A stretch of 6,644 bases of DNA. It comes from Candidatus Saccharimonadota bacterium. GTDB lineage: Bacteria; Patescibacteriota; Saccharimonadia; Saccharimonadales; UBA4665. Shown here piece after piece: positions 1 to 6,123 of the stretch. Location: contig DAHVAE010000039.1 in assembly GCA_027314795.1 (NCBI GenBank), positions 274 through 6,917 on the forward strand. Direction: 5' to 3'. Both the position numbers and the translations under genes were made by a program. Within the stretch, counting starts at the first letter, position 1. The number at the start of each line of letters is the position of its first letter. The notes under the pieces are model-generated. The model ran no database searches. It had not been told where the DNA came from and saw nothing but the letters and a program-made list of their open reading frames with translations.

Positions 1-1091
1 GGGATATTGCTGTAAAAACTGGTACAGAAAACCAGAACTATAACGGTCTGATGACGGCTTGGAGTACCCAATACGCAGTTATTGGCTTTGCTGGTTACCA
101 CACTCTAGACCAACCCTTGACTGCTGGGCATATGGAAGACATTACCGAACCGTTAACTAGAACCTGGATGGAACAAGCCTTAACAGCTGAGAATATTAAA
201 CCTGTAAACTGGCAGCAGCCTAAGGATATAAAGGTACTGCCAGGTTTTGTTCAGACAGTTAACACTGGTTTTGGTGCAGAAGTACCTGGACCGGTAAATG
301 ATCTTTATCCATCATGGTACACTGGACGAGGTAGCGGTGCGACGTCTAGGGTTATAGACAAGGTTTCAGGGTTCGATGCTACCAGCTGCACACCACCACT
401 GGCTAGACAAACAATTGGTGGCGGTAGTAGCAGCTCCTCGTCTATAGACATCTTCTATCCGAAGACTTATCCAAACCTTTCGACTATGCTTGGAGGCAAC
501 AGTACGCCAAATACGAGCGCCTCACAGACAGATAACGTGCATAGTTGTAACGATACGCACCCTTCTGTTTCGGTGACACCAAATCTCACGACTGTCAATA
601 ATAATTCAATTTGTGTTGACTCTTGTCAAATAACAGTTAGTGCAACTGCCGGCACCCATCCACTCTCTGGCGGCAGTTACACTGCCTCACCTGCCGGTAC
701 AATTAGTGTTACAATTAACGGTAATAACCTATGTACCTTAACCATACCACCGGATCAGAGCCAGGCTTTTAACGGTAGTTGTAATTTTAATCCAAGCTCT
801 AGTGGTACAGGCACCATTACGGCTACGGTAGTCGATAGCGTTCTTTATTCTGGCACTAACTCAACGACATTTAACTATACAGCTCCACTAACTAACTTTA
901 CAGAGAACGCAACTTCTAATGGCTTTAGTTGGAGTGGTGGTGGTGGCACTTACACAGTTACTGTAAACGGTGTAAACCCACCGTATTGCACCACCAGCGG
1001 CACCAGCTGTAATCCGGGGGTGGTCCCCTCAGGTAATGCCACCCTAACCGACAGCGACGGTGACCCGCCGGTAACTATTAGCACTCATTAA
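1..1091 (+). CDS. C-terminal part of a class A penicillin-binding protein (transglycosylase/transpeptidase), 5' end outside the window
   Basis: The frame is already open at the window edge. It reads AVKTGTENQNYNG, which contains the KTG(T) box (bases 15-26) that lines the transpeptidase active site of penicillin-binding proteins; the following W...YAVIGFAGY strand also fits. Near base 350 the frame reads VIDKVSGFDATSCTPPLAR, matching the conserved C-terminal segment of PBP1A/2A-type enzymes (DKxSGxLAT.CTPxLA). The SxxK nucleophile, the SxN motif and the glycosyltransferase domain must lie upstream. These enzymes polymerise and cross-link peptidoglycan outside the cytoplasmic membrane. After a glycine/serine linker (about bases 417-447) comes an extracellular tail of about 210 residues. 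It is rich in Thr, Ser, Asn and Gly and looks like one Ig-like beta-sandwich (about 561-887) plus a smaller module ending at the TAA (1089-1091). The tail carries seven cysteines in short-spaced pairs, suggesting disulfides. The ATG at 51 lies inside the domain and is not the start. The family call is firm; the tail's function is unknown. Confidence 0.9.
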   Translation, partial: DIAVKTGTENQNYNGLMTAWSTQYAVIGFAGYHTLDQPLTAGHMEDITEPLTRTWMEQALTAENIKPVNWQQPKDIKVLPGFVQTVNTGFGAEVPGPVNDLYPSWYTGRGSGATSRVIDKVSGFDATSCTPPLARQTIGGGSSSSSSIDIFYPKTYPNLSTMLGGNSTPNTSASQTDNVHSCNDTHPSVSVTPNLTTVNNNSICVDSCQITVSATAGTHPLSGGSYTASPAGTISVTINGNNLCTLTIPPDQSQAFNGSCNFNPSSSGTGTITATVVDSVLYSGTNSTTFNYTAPLTNFTENATSNGFSWSGGGGTYTVTVNGVNPPYCTTSGTSCNPGVVPSGNATLTDSDGDPPVTISTH

Positions 1092-1093
1092 CT

Positions 1094-2089
1094 TTAGTTG
1101 ACGCTTTTTACTGGTTGTGGATTGGCGGTAATTGCCTGAACTAGCTGGTCTTCTTCAAGGGCGATCGCGTTACGCTGCGCGACAACCTGATTGTATTGAT
1201 TAATTAATGACCTGGTGCTAGTGGCTAGCGAGTTGTATGAGTCAGCCTCAAGGTTATAGCTAACTACACCGTTGTTATATTGGCTGATTTGACCGCTAGC
1301 TTTTTGGCTATTTAAGTTAGCTTGCGCAGATTCCAGCTGAGTCAGTTGATTAGTTAGTTGGCTTTCATAAGAGCTAATTTGTGATTGCAGCCTTGTCAGT
1401 TGACTGTCGTAACTGGCTATTTGTTGTTGTCTTAATGTAAAAGCGCTCTCGTAATCATTGTAGTAATTAAGAAGGGTTTGACGATTATTAAAGTACTGGG
1501 TATAAAACTTTGATAAAGTACTAGGCAAATTACTAACTTCAGTACCAAAAAGTGACGTCATCTCGTTTAAGACGCCGCCTGGTTCAGTTTTCTTAAAGCC
1601 GGCAATTTGGGCTTTAACTATTGGGTTATTTAAGCCGTGATATTCAAAAGCTAAAAGTTCCGAGTTTAAGGTACTTCGTTGAGTAGTACTTAACCTTTGA
1701 TAAATAGCATGTAGAGTTTCATAAGCCGCTGTAACCTGCTCAATGCCATATAGACTACGGTTATTAACAGCGAGGATATATATGCCGTTCTGACCCAAAT
1801 GGTAGCAACCAAGTACTACAGACTGTTCAGAGTTATTGGGACAGTAAATTGAAAAAGCACTTTTTGTTTCGATTTGCGGGTTATTAACATAAAAGACACG
1901 TTTAGTGTAGGCGCTCATGCCGTCTTGATTTGCTAGCTGTACAACTATCTTTGGTGGTTTGTATGATAATAATACTAGCCAGTCGTTGATACTTTGACGT
2001 TGGAGATAGCCAATGATACCAAGGCCAATTAAAATTACCAGTACAAGTAGTACGTAGAAGCTAGTTAATTTAGGTTGCTGTTTGTTCAT
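1094..2089 (-). CDS. Membrane-anchored protein with degenerate HExxH-like motif and C-terminal coiled coil
   Basis: This 331-residue protein has a short basic N-terminus and one hydrophobic segment (about residues 11-29), which reads as an uncleaved signal anchor leaving the rest outside the cell. Residues 65-200 form a compact domain. It has two cysteines (82 and 95) likely to be disulfide-bonded, then VTAAYETLHAIYQRLS (119-134) and LFGTEVSNLPSTLSKFYTQYF (about 180-200, E184). From memory, related CPR/Saccharibacteria proteins read AAHEMLHAAY at the first site, a zinc-peptidase HExxH, with a glutamate in the GTE segment as likely third ligand. Here the first histidine is tyrosine (Y123), so zinc binding and catalysis are doubtful. 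Residues about 205-320 are rich in Gln, Ser, Asn and Leu and predicted coiled coil, with a partly repeated SYxSQLT unit. The gene lies 19 bases downstream of clpC on the same strand and may share its mRNA. No Shine-Dalgarno sequence is visible. It converges with the PBP gene. I cannot assign a function; a cell-surface or cell-wall role is a guess from topology and neighbour. Confidence 0.75.
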   Translation of the reverse strand: MNKQQPKLTSFYVLLVLVILIGLGIIGYLQRQSINDWLVLLSYKPPKIVVQLANQDGMSAYTKRVFYVNNPQIETKSAFSIYCPNNSEQSVVLGCYHLGQNGIYILAVNNRSLYGIEQVTAAYETLHAIYQRLSTTQRSTLNSELLAFEYHGLNNPIVKAQIAGFKKTEPGGVLNEMTSLFGTEVSNLPSTLSKFYTQYFNNRQTLLNYYNDYESAFTLRQQQIASYDSQLTRLQSQISSYESQLTNQLTQLESAQANLNSQKASGQISQYNNGVVSYNLEADSYNSLATSTRSLINQYNQVVAQRNAIALEEDQLVQAITANPQPVKSVN

Positions 2090-2113
2090 TGTAGCTACAA
2101 TAGCTACATTATA
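2090..2113 (-). promoter_or_regulatory. Possible -10 box and short repeat-containing leader of the 1094-2089 gene
   Basis: On the minus strand a perfect TATAAT (2108-2113) overlaps the clpC stop codon and lies 18 bases before the ATG. No convincing -35 hexamer sits 16-18 bases upstream (the 17-base spacing gives CTACGA). The stretch between box and ATG contains TGTAGCTA twice, the second copy forming the perfect palindrome TGTAGCTACA (2090-2099). If used, it would give a very short mRNA leader without a Shine-Dalgarno sequence. Read-through from clpC is an equally good explanation for expression. Confidence 0.3.
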
Positions 2114-4592
2114 CAGTTTCAGCTGTTAAATCGTAGGCGAGTTCACCTTTTTTAGTTGCAACTTTAATAATGTTGCCGCGATCATACTTCTCCCTAAGTA
2201 GCTCAGAAGCTAGATGATCCTCAATGGTATTTTCAATTAACCTTCTGAGTGGTCTAACGCCGTTTTTAACATCATAGCCATTTTCCAGAAGATACTGTTT
2301 GGCTTGTTTGGTCATTTCTAAGCCTATACCATGTTTAACAAGACGTTTTTTAAGATCATCTATTTGTAGATCAATTATTTTGAGTATGTCCGATTTAGTT
2401 AATGCTCTAAAGACAATCACCTTATCGATCCTATTTAATAGTTCTGGGCGCAGTGATTTTTTAAGTTCGCTCATAACCTTGTCTTTATTTTCTTCATGTA
2501 AGTCGTCTAGTGAGCTTAAGTCTTTAGCGTTGCTTATATTGAAACCCAAATTAGCTTCACGTTGGAGTTTATCTGCACCAATGTTCGAAGTCATGATGAT
2601 AATTGTGTTTGTAAAGTCGATGCTGCGACCTTTGGCGTCAGTTAGTTTACCGTCCTCAAGGAGCTGTAGTAGCATATTAAAGACTTCCGGGTGAGCCTTT
2701 TCAATTTCATCAAAGAGTACTAGCGAATATGGCTGACGTCTTATCTTGTCAGTCAGCTGACCGCCTTCATCATAGCCGACATAGCCTGCAGGCGCACCGA
2801 CCAGTCGACTAACATTGTGGTGTTCGCCAAATTCACTCATATCGATTTTAACTAGGGCCGATTCAGAGCCGAAGAACTCCCGCGCGAGGACTCGAGCTAG
2901 TTCTGTTTTACCAACACCGGTCGGACCTAAGAAGATAAACGAGCCAATTGGTCTCGTTTCGCTACCTATACCTGAACGGTTACGTCTAATGGCTTTGGAT
3001 ACAGCGTCAATGGCTTCGTTTTGGCCCACTAACTGCTTGCCAATTATTTTCTCTAGTTGTAAAAGGTATCTGGCTTCACTTTTAATGACTCTCTTAACTG
3101 GAACGCCGCTAATCCTTGATACTACTTCGGCTAAATCATCACTGCTTAAGGTTAGCTTCTTGCTAGTTTTAAGAGTTGCTTGAAGCTTCTTCAGCTCATC
3201 AGTTATTTGCGATACCCTTGTCTTATATTGTGCGGCTCGTTCGTATTCTTCGTTGTCGACAGCATCATCAATTCTGACGTTTAGTAGCTTAAGTTCTTTT
3301 TGTAGTTTTCTAATTTCTGGGCTAGTTTTAGCGTTAATTACTTTAAGATAAGCTGCAGTTTCATCAACCAGGTCAATAGCCTTATCTGGCATAAATCTGT
3401 CAGCTATATATCGCTTAGCTAAATTAACTGCATCTTCAATAACGTCATCACCTATTTTTACGCCATGAAAGTCCTCATAGTGCTTTCTTAAGCCCTTAAG
3501 GATTGAGATGGTCTCAGTAATTGTTGTTTCAGGCACCTGTATGGGCTGAAAGCGTCTTTCTAGAGCAGCGTCTTTTTCAATATGCTTGGTATACTCACTA
3601 GTTGTTGTAGCCCCAATTATTTGCATTTTACCGCGTGCTAGAGCTGGTTTTAGGATATTACCGGCGTCCATAGCGCCTTCAGCAGCACCAGCGCCGACAA
3701 TAAGGTGTAATTCGTCAATAAAAGCAATGACGTTCTTGTCTGTTTCTAGTTCATTAATAACTTTCTTGAGACGATCCTCGAACTCTCCTCGATATTTAGT
3801 ACCGGCTACCATGGCAGCTAGATCTATAGTTATCACTTTTTTATCTATCAGGCTGTCTGGAACTTCCTCGTTGACTATTCGTTGAGCCAGACCTTCAACA
3901 ATTGCGGTCTTGCCCACCCCAGGTTCGCCAATTAAGACCGGGTTATTTTTAGTCCGCCTGTTTAAAATAGTTATGAGTCTTTTGATTTGGGCATCACGTC
4001 CAACTAGAGGGTCCAGTTTCTTTGATTTAGCTAAAGCCGTTAAGTCGATACCAAAAAAGTCGACGGTACTAGTCTTGCTGTTTTTAGTTCTTCTTCTTGG
4101 TTCGCTCACCATACTTTCAGCATATTGTTGGCGATTTAAGAATCTACCAACTTCATTCATAAGTTGATCGACGTCAACGTTCATATCTTTAAGCAGGACT
4201 GTTGCCCGAGCATTCTTCTGGCTTAAAATGCTGTATAAAATATGCTCGGTGCCACAATATTCTTGAGAAAACTCTTGAGCAACGTCATAAGCTGTACGTA
4301 ATGTTAACTTAGCTGTTTCACTTAACCCTTTGGCGCCAATTTGGATAACTAGGGCTTTTGGGGTAAGATTTAATGCTAGTCTAGCCCGGTCAAGAGTTAC
4401 GCCAGCGTCACTTAATATCTTAGAGCCCATTGAGCCACTCTGAGCTAAAACGCCTAGCAGTAAATGTTCGGTTCCGATGTACGCACTGCCAAAACCTCTA
4501 GCAATAATATCTGCCTGGCGTAAACTTTGTTTAGCGTTTGCAGTTAAATGAGACAAAAATTCTTGAAAATCTGGATTATTATCTGGTAGCAT
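2109..4592 (-). CDS. clpC: ATP-dependent Clp protease ATPase subunit ClpC (Hsp100 unfoldase)
   Basis: At 827 residues this is a full-length ClpC (Bacillus subtilis ClpC is about 810). Two Clp-N repeats are seen at about 8-75 and 82-152, with the parallel motifs [10 protein letters not shown] (40-49) and [10 protein letters not shown] (114-123). D1 has Walker A GEPGVGKT (222-229), Walker B FIDE (291-294), a pore loop with GTKYRG (264-269) and arginine fingers R346/R347. A short middle domain with a UVR-like coiled segment (about 425-470) separates it from D2. D2 has Walker A GPTGVGKT (556-563), pore loop GYVG (603-606), Walker B LVLFDE (624-629), sensor-1 N670 and sensor-2 GVRPLRR (778-784). 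LGF at 682-684 matches the ClpP-docking tripeptide and aligns with VGF of B. subtilis ClpC, so it should feed substrates to ClpP in the cytoplasm. No clpP, mcsA/mcsB or ctsR gene is nearby. The start ATG (4590-4592) has a weak AGGG five bases upstream, and the Clp-N domain begins immediately. It is preceded by its own promoter with a CIRCE operator, indicating heat-shock control by HrcA. Confidence 0.96.
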   Translation of the reverse strand: MLPDNNPDFQEFLSHLTANAKQSLRQADIIARGFGSAYIGTEHLLLGVLAQSGSMGSKILSDAGVTLDRARLALNLTPKALVIQIGAKGLSETAKLTLRTAYDVAQEFSQEYCGTEHILYSILSQKNARATVLLKDMNVDVDQLMNEVGRFLNRQQYAESMVSEPRRRTKNSKTSTVDFFGIDLTALAKSKKLDPLVGRDAQIKRLITILNRRTKNNPVLIGEPGVGKTAIVEGLAQRIVNEEVPDSLIDKKVITIDLAAMVAGTKYRGEFEDRLKKVINELETDKNVIAFIDELHLIVGAGAAEGAMDAGNILKPALARGKMQIIGATTTSEYTKHIEKDAALERRFQPIQVPETTITETISILKGLRKHYEDFHGVKIGDDVIEDAVNLAKRYIADRFMPDKAIDLVDETAAYLKVINAKTSPEIRKLQKELKLLNVRIDDAVDNEEYERAAQYKTRVSQITDELKKLQATLKTSKKLTLSSDDLAEVVSRISGVPVKRVIKSEARYLLQLEKIIGKQLVGQNEAIDAVSKAIRRNRSGIGSETRPIGSFIFLGPTGVGKTELARVLAREFFGSESALVKIDMSEFGEHHNVSRLVGAPAGYVGYDEGGQLTDKIRRQPYSLVLFDEIEKAHPEVFNMLLQLLEDGKLTDAKGRSIDFTNTIIIMTSNIGADKLQREANLGFNISNAKDLSSLDDLHEENKDKVMSELKKSLRPELLNRIDKVIVFRALTKSDILKIIDLQIDDLKKRLVKHGIGLEMTKQAKQYLLENGYDVKNGVRPLRRLIENTIEDHLASELLREKYDRGNIIKVATKKGELAYDLTAETV

Positions 4593-4597
4593 ATTAA

Positions 4598-4610
4598 CCC
4601 TATTATTATA
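4598..4610 (-). promoter_or_regulatory. Weak ribosome binding site of clpC, with a second TATAAT just upstream
   Basis: On the minus strand AGGG (4598-4601) sits five bases before the clpC ATG and is the only Shine-Dalgarno-like sequence. Directly upstream is a perfect TATAAT (4605-4610). It has no recognisable -35 at 16-19 bases, and a transcript from it would have almost no leader. I read the first as the working RBS and the second as probably a chance AT-rich match. Confidence 0.4.
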
Positions 4611-4614
4611 TCTT

Positions 4615-4659
4615 GTTTAGATCTATAAAGCTGAAGAAATTTTTACAAAAGATCTAAAC
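4615..4659. repeat. 10-bp perfect inverted repeat in the clpC leader
   Basis: The arms GTTTAGATCT (4615-4624) and AGATCTAAAC (4650-4659) are perfect reverse complements separated by 25 bases. The upstream arm on the transcript lies at the predicted clpC transcription start. The mRNA could therefore open with a 10-bp hairpin that protects its 5' end, or the two DNA half-sites could bind a dimeric regulator. Each arm contains the palindrome AGATCT. The hairpin does not cover the AGGG or the start codon, and it has no U-tract after it, so it is not a terminator. Confidence 0.6.
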
Positions 4660-4662
4660 TAC

Positions 4663-4692
4663 ATAATAACTTAGTTGGCACTCGCTAGTCAA
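4663..4692 (-). promoter_or_regulatory. Promoter of clpC (-35 TTGACT, -10 TATTAT)
   Basis: On the minus strand TTGACT (4687-4692) and TATTAT (4663-4668) are separated by 18 bases, each matching the sigma-70 consensus at five of six positions. The predicted start is about 4655-4658, giving a leader of roughly 65 bases. The -35 hexamer occupies the first six bases of the spacer between the two CIRCE arms, so repressor binding would block RNA polymerase directly. Confidence 0.7.
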
Positions 4693-4701
4693 GAGTGCTA
4701 A
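4675..4701. promoter_or_regulatory. CIRCE operator (HrcA binding site) of clpC
   Basis: TTGGCACTC (4675-4683), nine spacer bases, and GAGTGCTAA (4693-4701) match the CIRCE consensus TTAGCACTC-N9-GAGTGCTAA in 17 of 18 arm positions with the exact spacer length. CIRCE is bound by the repressor HrcA, which releases DNA on heat or protein-folding stress. The element overlaps the -35 box of the clpC promoter, the expected geometry for repression. hrcA itself is not in this window. Confidence 0.9.
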
Positions 4702-4803
4702 TTATTTACTGTCTAGAAGTCTGCCGCACCAGTCATCTGTTGATGTTTTCGCGCGGTATCTGCTATCAGGACCAAAGACTGCTGCCGTAACGACTACAAA
4801 CAC
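4702..4803 (-). CDS. Possible 33-codon small ORF, or a structured RNA, between nusA and clpC
   Basis: A GTG-initiated frame of 33 sense codons ends in TAA directly abutting the CIRCE element. It starts with a hydrophobic run (FVVVTAAVFG) followed by a polar stretch including GPDSRYRAKTSTDDWCGRLL. The segment is more GC-rich than the surrounding intergenic DNA and has the look of coding sequence. However, a stop codon lies immediately before the GTG, and no ribosome binding site is visible, so it could also be a remnant of a longer gene. The same DNA, read on the minus strand, can fold. AGTCT pairs with AGACT, CCGCGC pairs with GTGCGG (one G-U), and CATC-AACA-GATG forms an inner hairpin. A small RNA or structured nusA 3' UTR is therefore an alternative. 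I do not recognise the peptide or the RNA. Confidence 0.25.
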   Translation of the reverse strand: MFVVVTAAVFGPDSRYRAKTSTDDWCGRLLDSK

Positions 4804-4822
4804 CTAACAAATTAAAACTGAA

Positions 4823-4843
4823 GCCTAATTACCAATTACCGGC
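4823..4843 (-). terminator. Weak hairpin downstream of nusA, possible terminator
   Basis: About 24 bases after the nusA stop codon the minus strand can form GCC-(GG bulge)-TAATT / loop GGT / AATTA-GGC, followed by the U-rich run TTCAGTTTTAATTTG. The stem is short, bulged and AT-rich, and the U-tract is interrupted, so this is only a possible weak terminator of nusA. No better candidate exists before the clpC promoter. Confidence 0.25.
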
Positions 4844-4866
4844 TGTTTAAGTAGCTACTATATTTG

Positions 4867-6027
4867 CTAGCTCTTTGAAGTTTCTTCGCCATGTTCCTCT
4901 ATGGCTTCAAGTAGTGAGCTTTCAAGTTCGCTTTTCTTTTTTAATTTAGGAGCTTTGGGCTTTTCCGCTTCTTCGGCTTGTTCTTTAGGTTTTTCAGCTT
5001 CAATGTCTAACTCGTAGTTAGTGAGTTTTGAGGCTAACCTAACGTTCTGACCACCTTTGCCAATGGCAATACTTTGTTGGTCTTCGGGAACTATTACTTT
5101 GGCTTTTTTATTAGCTTCATCTATTTTAACCTCAGTAACTTTTGTCGGGCTTAAAGCGTTAACAATATATTCCTTAGGATCTTCACTCCAAACAATAATG
5201 TCAATCTTTTCTTGTTCGCCAACTTCGCTAGTAACGGCATTGACTCGAGTGCCATGACCGCCAACGAACGTACCGACTGGATCGACGCCTTGAACATTTG
5301 AGGCAACGGCAATCTTAGTTCTTACGCCGGCTTCTCTAGCCATATCTCTTATCTCTACTGCCTTCGACTCCATTTCTGGTACTTCAGCCCGAAATAACCA
5401 CTCTATAAACTGGGTGTTACCGCGACTAACAACAAGTTGTGGGCCTCTAAAGCTTTTTTCAACATCTTTCAGAAAGACTTTAACCCGCTGGCCTGGGTAG
5501 TAATGCTCGCCTTGAATCTGTTCGCTGCGTGGCATGATACCTTGGGCTTTACCTAGATCTACCCTAACCACGTTGCCTTCAACTCGAGCAACATTGGCAT
5601 TAAGAACAGTGCCAACCTTGTCTTCAAATTCGGCTAGAACAATCTCACGCTCAGCTTCTCGAAGTCTTTGGAGAATAACCTGTTTAGCGGTCTGAGCAGC
5701 AACTCGACCAAAGTTTTCAGCTTTTTCGTGAACTTCAATTTTATCACCAACTTTAATGTTTTTATTGTGTTTTTTAGCATCATCTAAACTAATATCAAAG
5801 GCTGGGTTATCTACATTTTCAACTACTTCCTTTGTTACAAAGGCATCAATATCTCCCGTATTGAGATTCATGCTAACTCTGATTTCTTGTTCGCGGTCGC
5901 CGTAGTCTCGTCTATATGCAGCCGCCAGTGCTTGTTCAACTACTAGCTGAACAGTGTCTTCAGGCAAGTTCTTTTCTTCGGCAATAGCTCTAATGGCTAC
6001 CGCCAGCTGTTTCATGTCTAGATCCAT
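4867..6027 (-). CDS. nusA: Transcription termination/antitermination factor NusA
   Basis: This 386-residue protein has the standard NusA core, close in length to B. subtilis NusA (about 371) and without the C-terminal repeats of E. coli NusA. The N-terminal RNA polymerase-binding domain (about 4-125) ends in QTAKQVILQRLREAERE. It is followed by an S1 domain (about 135-201), KH1 with the GxxG loop GGHG (256-259) within DPVGTFVGGHGTRVNAV, and KH2 with IAIGKGGQNVRLASKLT (320-336, loop GKGG). The KH1 loop has histidine where many NusA proteins have arginine (GxRGSR). Residues 346-386 are a Glu/Lys-rich, probably disordered tail. NusA binds the elongating polymerase and nascent RNA and promotes pausing and hairpin-dependent termination. 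The ATG is chosen because AAGGA lies seven bases upstream; Met5 would be too far. The gene is first in its unit with its own promoter; the usual neighbours rimP and infB are absent. A terminator-like hairpin in its leader suggests autoregulation. Confidence 0.96.
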   Translation of the reverse strand: MDLDMKQLAVAIRAIAEEKNLPEDTVQLVVEQALAAAYRRDYGDREQEIRVSMNLNTGDIDAFVTKEVVENVDNPAFDISLDDAKKHNKNIKVGDKIEVHEKAENFGRVAAQTAKQVILQRLREAEREIVLAEFEDKVGTVLNANVARVEGNVVRVDLGKAQGIMPRSEQIQGEHYYPGQRVKVFLKDVEKSFRGPQLVVSRGNTQFIEWLFRAEVPEMESKAVEIRDMAREAGVRTKIAVASNVQGVDPVGTFVGGHGTRVNAVTSEVGEQEKIDIIVWSEDPKEYIVNALSPTKVTEVKIDEANKKAKVIVPEDQQSIAIGKGGQNVRLASKLTNYELDIEAEKPKEQAEEAEKPKAPKLKKKSELESSLLEAIEEHGEETSKS

Positions 6028-6034
6028 ATTTACA

Positions 6035-6039
6035 TCCTT
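6035..6039 (-). promoter_or_regulatory. Shine-Dalgarno sequence of nusA
   Basis: AAGGA on the minus strand lies seven bases before the nusA ATG. It is the best ribosome binding site in the window and fixes the start codon at 6025-6027. Confidence 0.8.
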
Positions 6040-6051
6040 AAGGTTTTAATT

Positions 6052-6082
6052 AAAAAAGCCGACCTAATTTGCAGTCGGTCGG
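6052..6082 (-). terminator. Intrinsic terminator/attenuator in the nusA leader
   Basis: On the minus strand CCGACC (6077-6082) and GGTCGG (6059-6064) form a perfect 6-bp GC-rich stem with a 12-base loop. After one C it is followed by six consecutive T (6052-6057), the classic layout of a rho-independent terminator. The plus-strand reading has no T-tract after the stem, so it acts in the nusA direction. It lies downstream of the nusA promoter and upstream of the nusA RBS, with no minus-strand gene visible before it, so it is a leader attenuator rather than the end of another gene. A 5-bp alternative pairing (6074-6078 with 6059-6063) is also possible. Confidence 0.75.
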
Positions 6083-6094
6083 GATCTAAATAGC

Positions 6095-6123
6095 ATTATA
6101 GCAAAGACTACTTAGATTGTAAA
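6095..6123 (-). promoter_or_regulatory. Promoter of nusA (-35 TTTACA, extended -10 TGCTATAAT)
   Basis: On the minus strand TTTACA (6118-6123, five of six) and a perfect TATAAT (6095-6100) are separated by exactly 17 bases, with TG one base before the -10 as in extended -10 promoters. The expected start is about 6087-6090, giving a leader of about 60 bases that holds the attenuator hairpin and the Shine-Dalgarno sequence. Confidence 0.8.

Noticed and set aside
1015..1035. GGGG/CCCC hairpin near the PBP 3' end as a terminator
   Set aside because: The stem is only about four base pairs, has no T-tract on either strand, and lies within the coding sequence well before the stop.
1078..1086. TTAGCACTC at the end of the PBP gene, identical to a CIRCE half-site
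   Set aside because: There is no GAGTGCTAA arm nine bases later and no promoter or gene start to regulate; it encodes the last residues of the PBP.
2299..4167. Open frames on the plus strand opposite clpC (2299-2694, 2815-3183, 3586-3885, 3910-4167)
   Set aside because: They are antisense to a fully conserved clpC frame, have no protein-like motifs or start signals, and are shadows of its codon usage.
4605..4610. Second clpC promoter at TATAAT close to the start codon
   Set aside because: There is no -35 hexamer at any accepted spacing and almost no leader would remain; an AT-rich coincidence is more likely than a real promoter.
4743..4790. 15-codon ATG frame on the plus strand in the nusA-clpC gap
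   Set aside because: It is too short, has no ribosome binding site or promoter, and overlaps the more coherent minus-strand candidate.
4702..4803. tRNA or other known RNA gene in the nusA-clpC gap
   Set aside because: There is no T-loop GGTTCRA motif, acceptor stem or CCA, and no similarity to known RNAs that I can recognise; only small nested stems are present.
5057..5257. Open frame on the plus strand opposite nusA
   Set aside because: It is antisense to the KH1-KH2 coding part of nusA and shows no independent evidence of coding.
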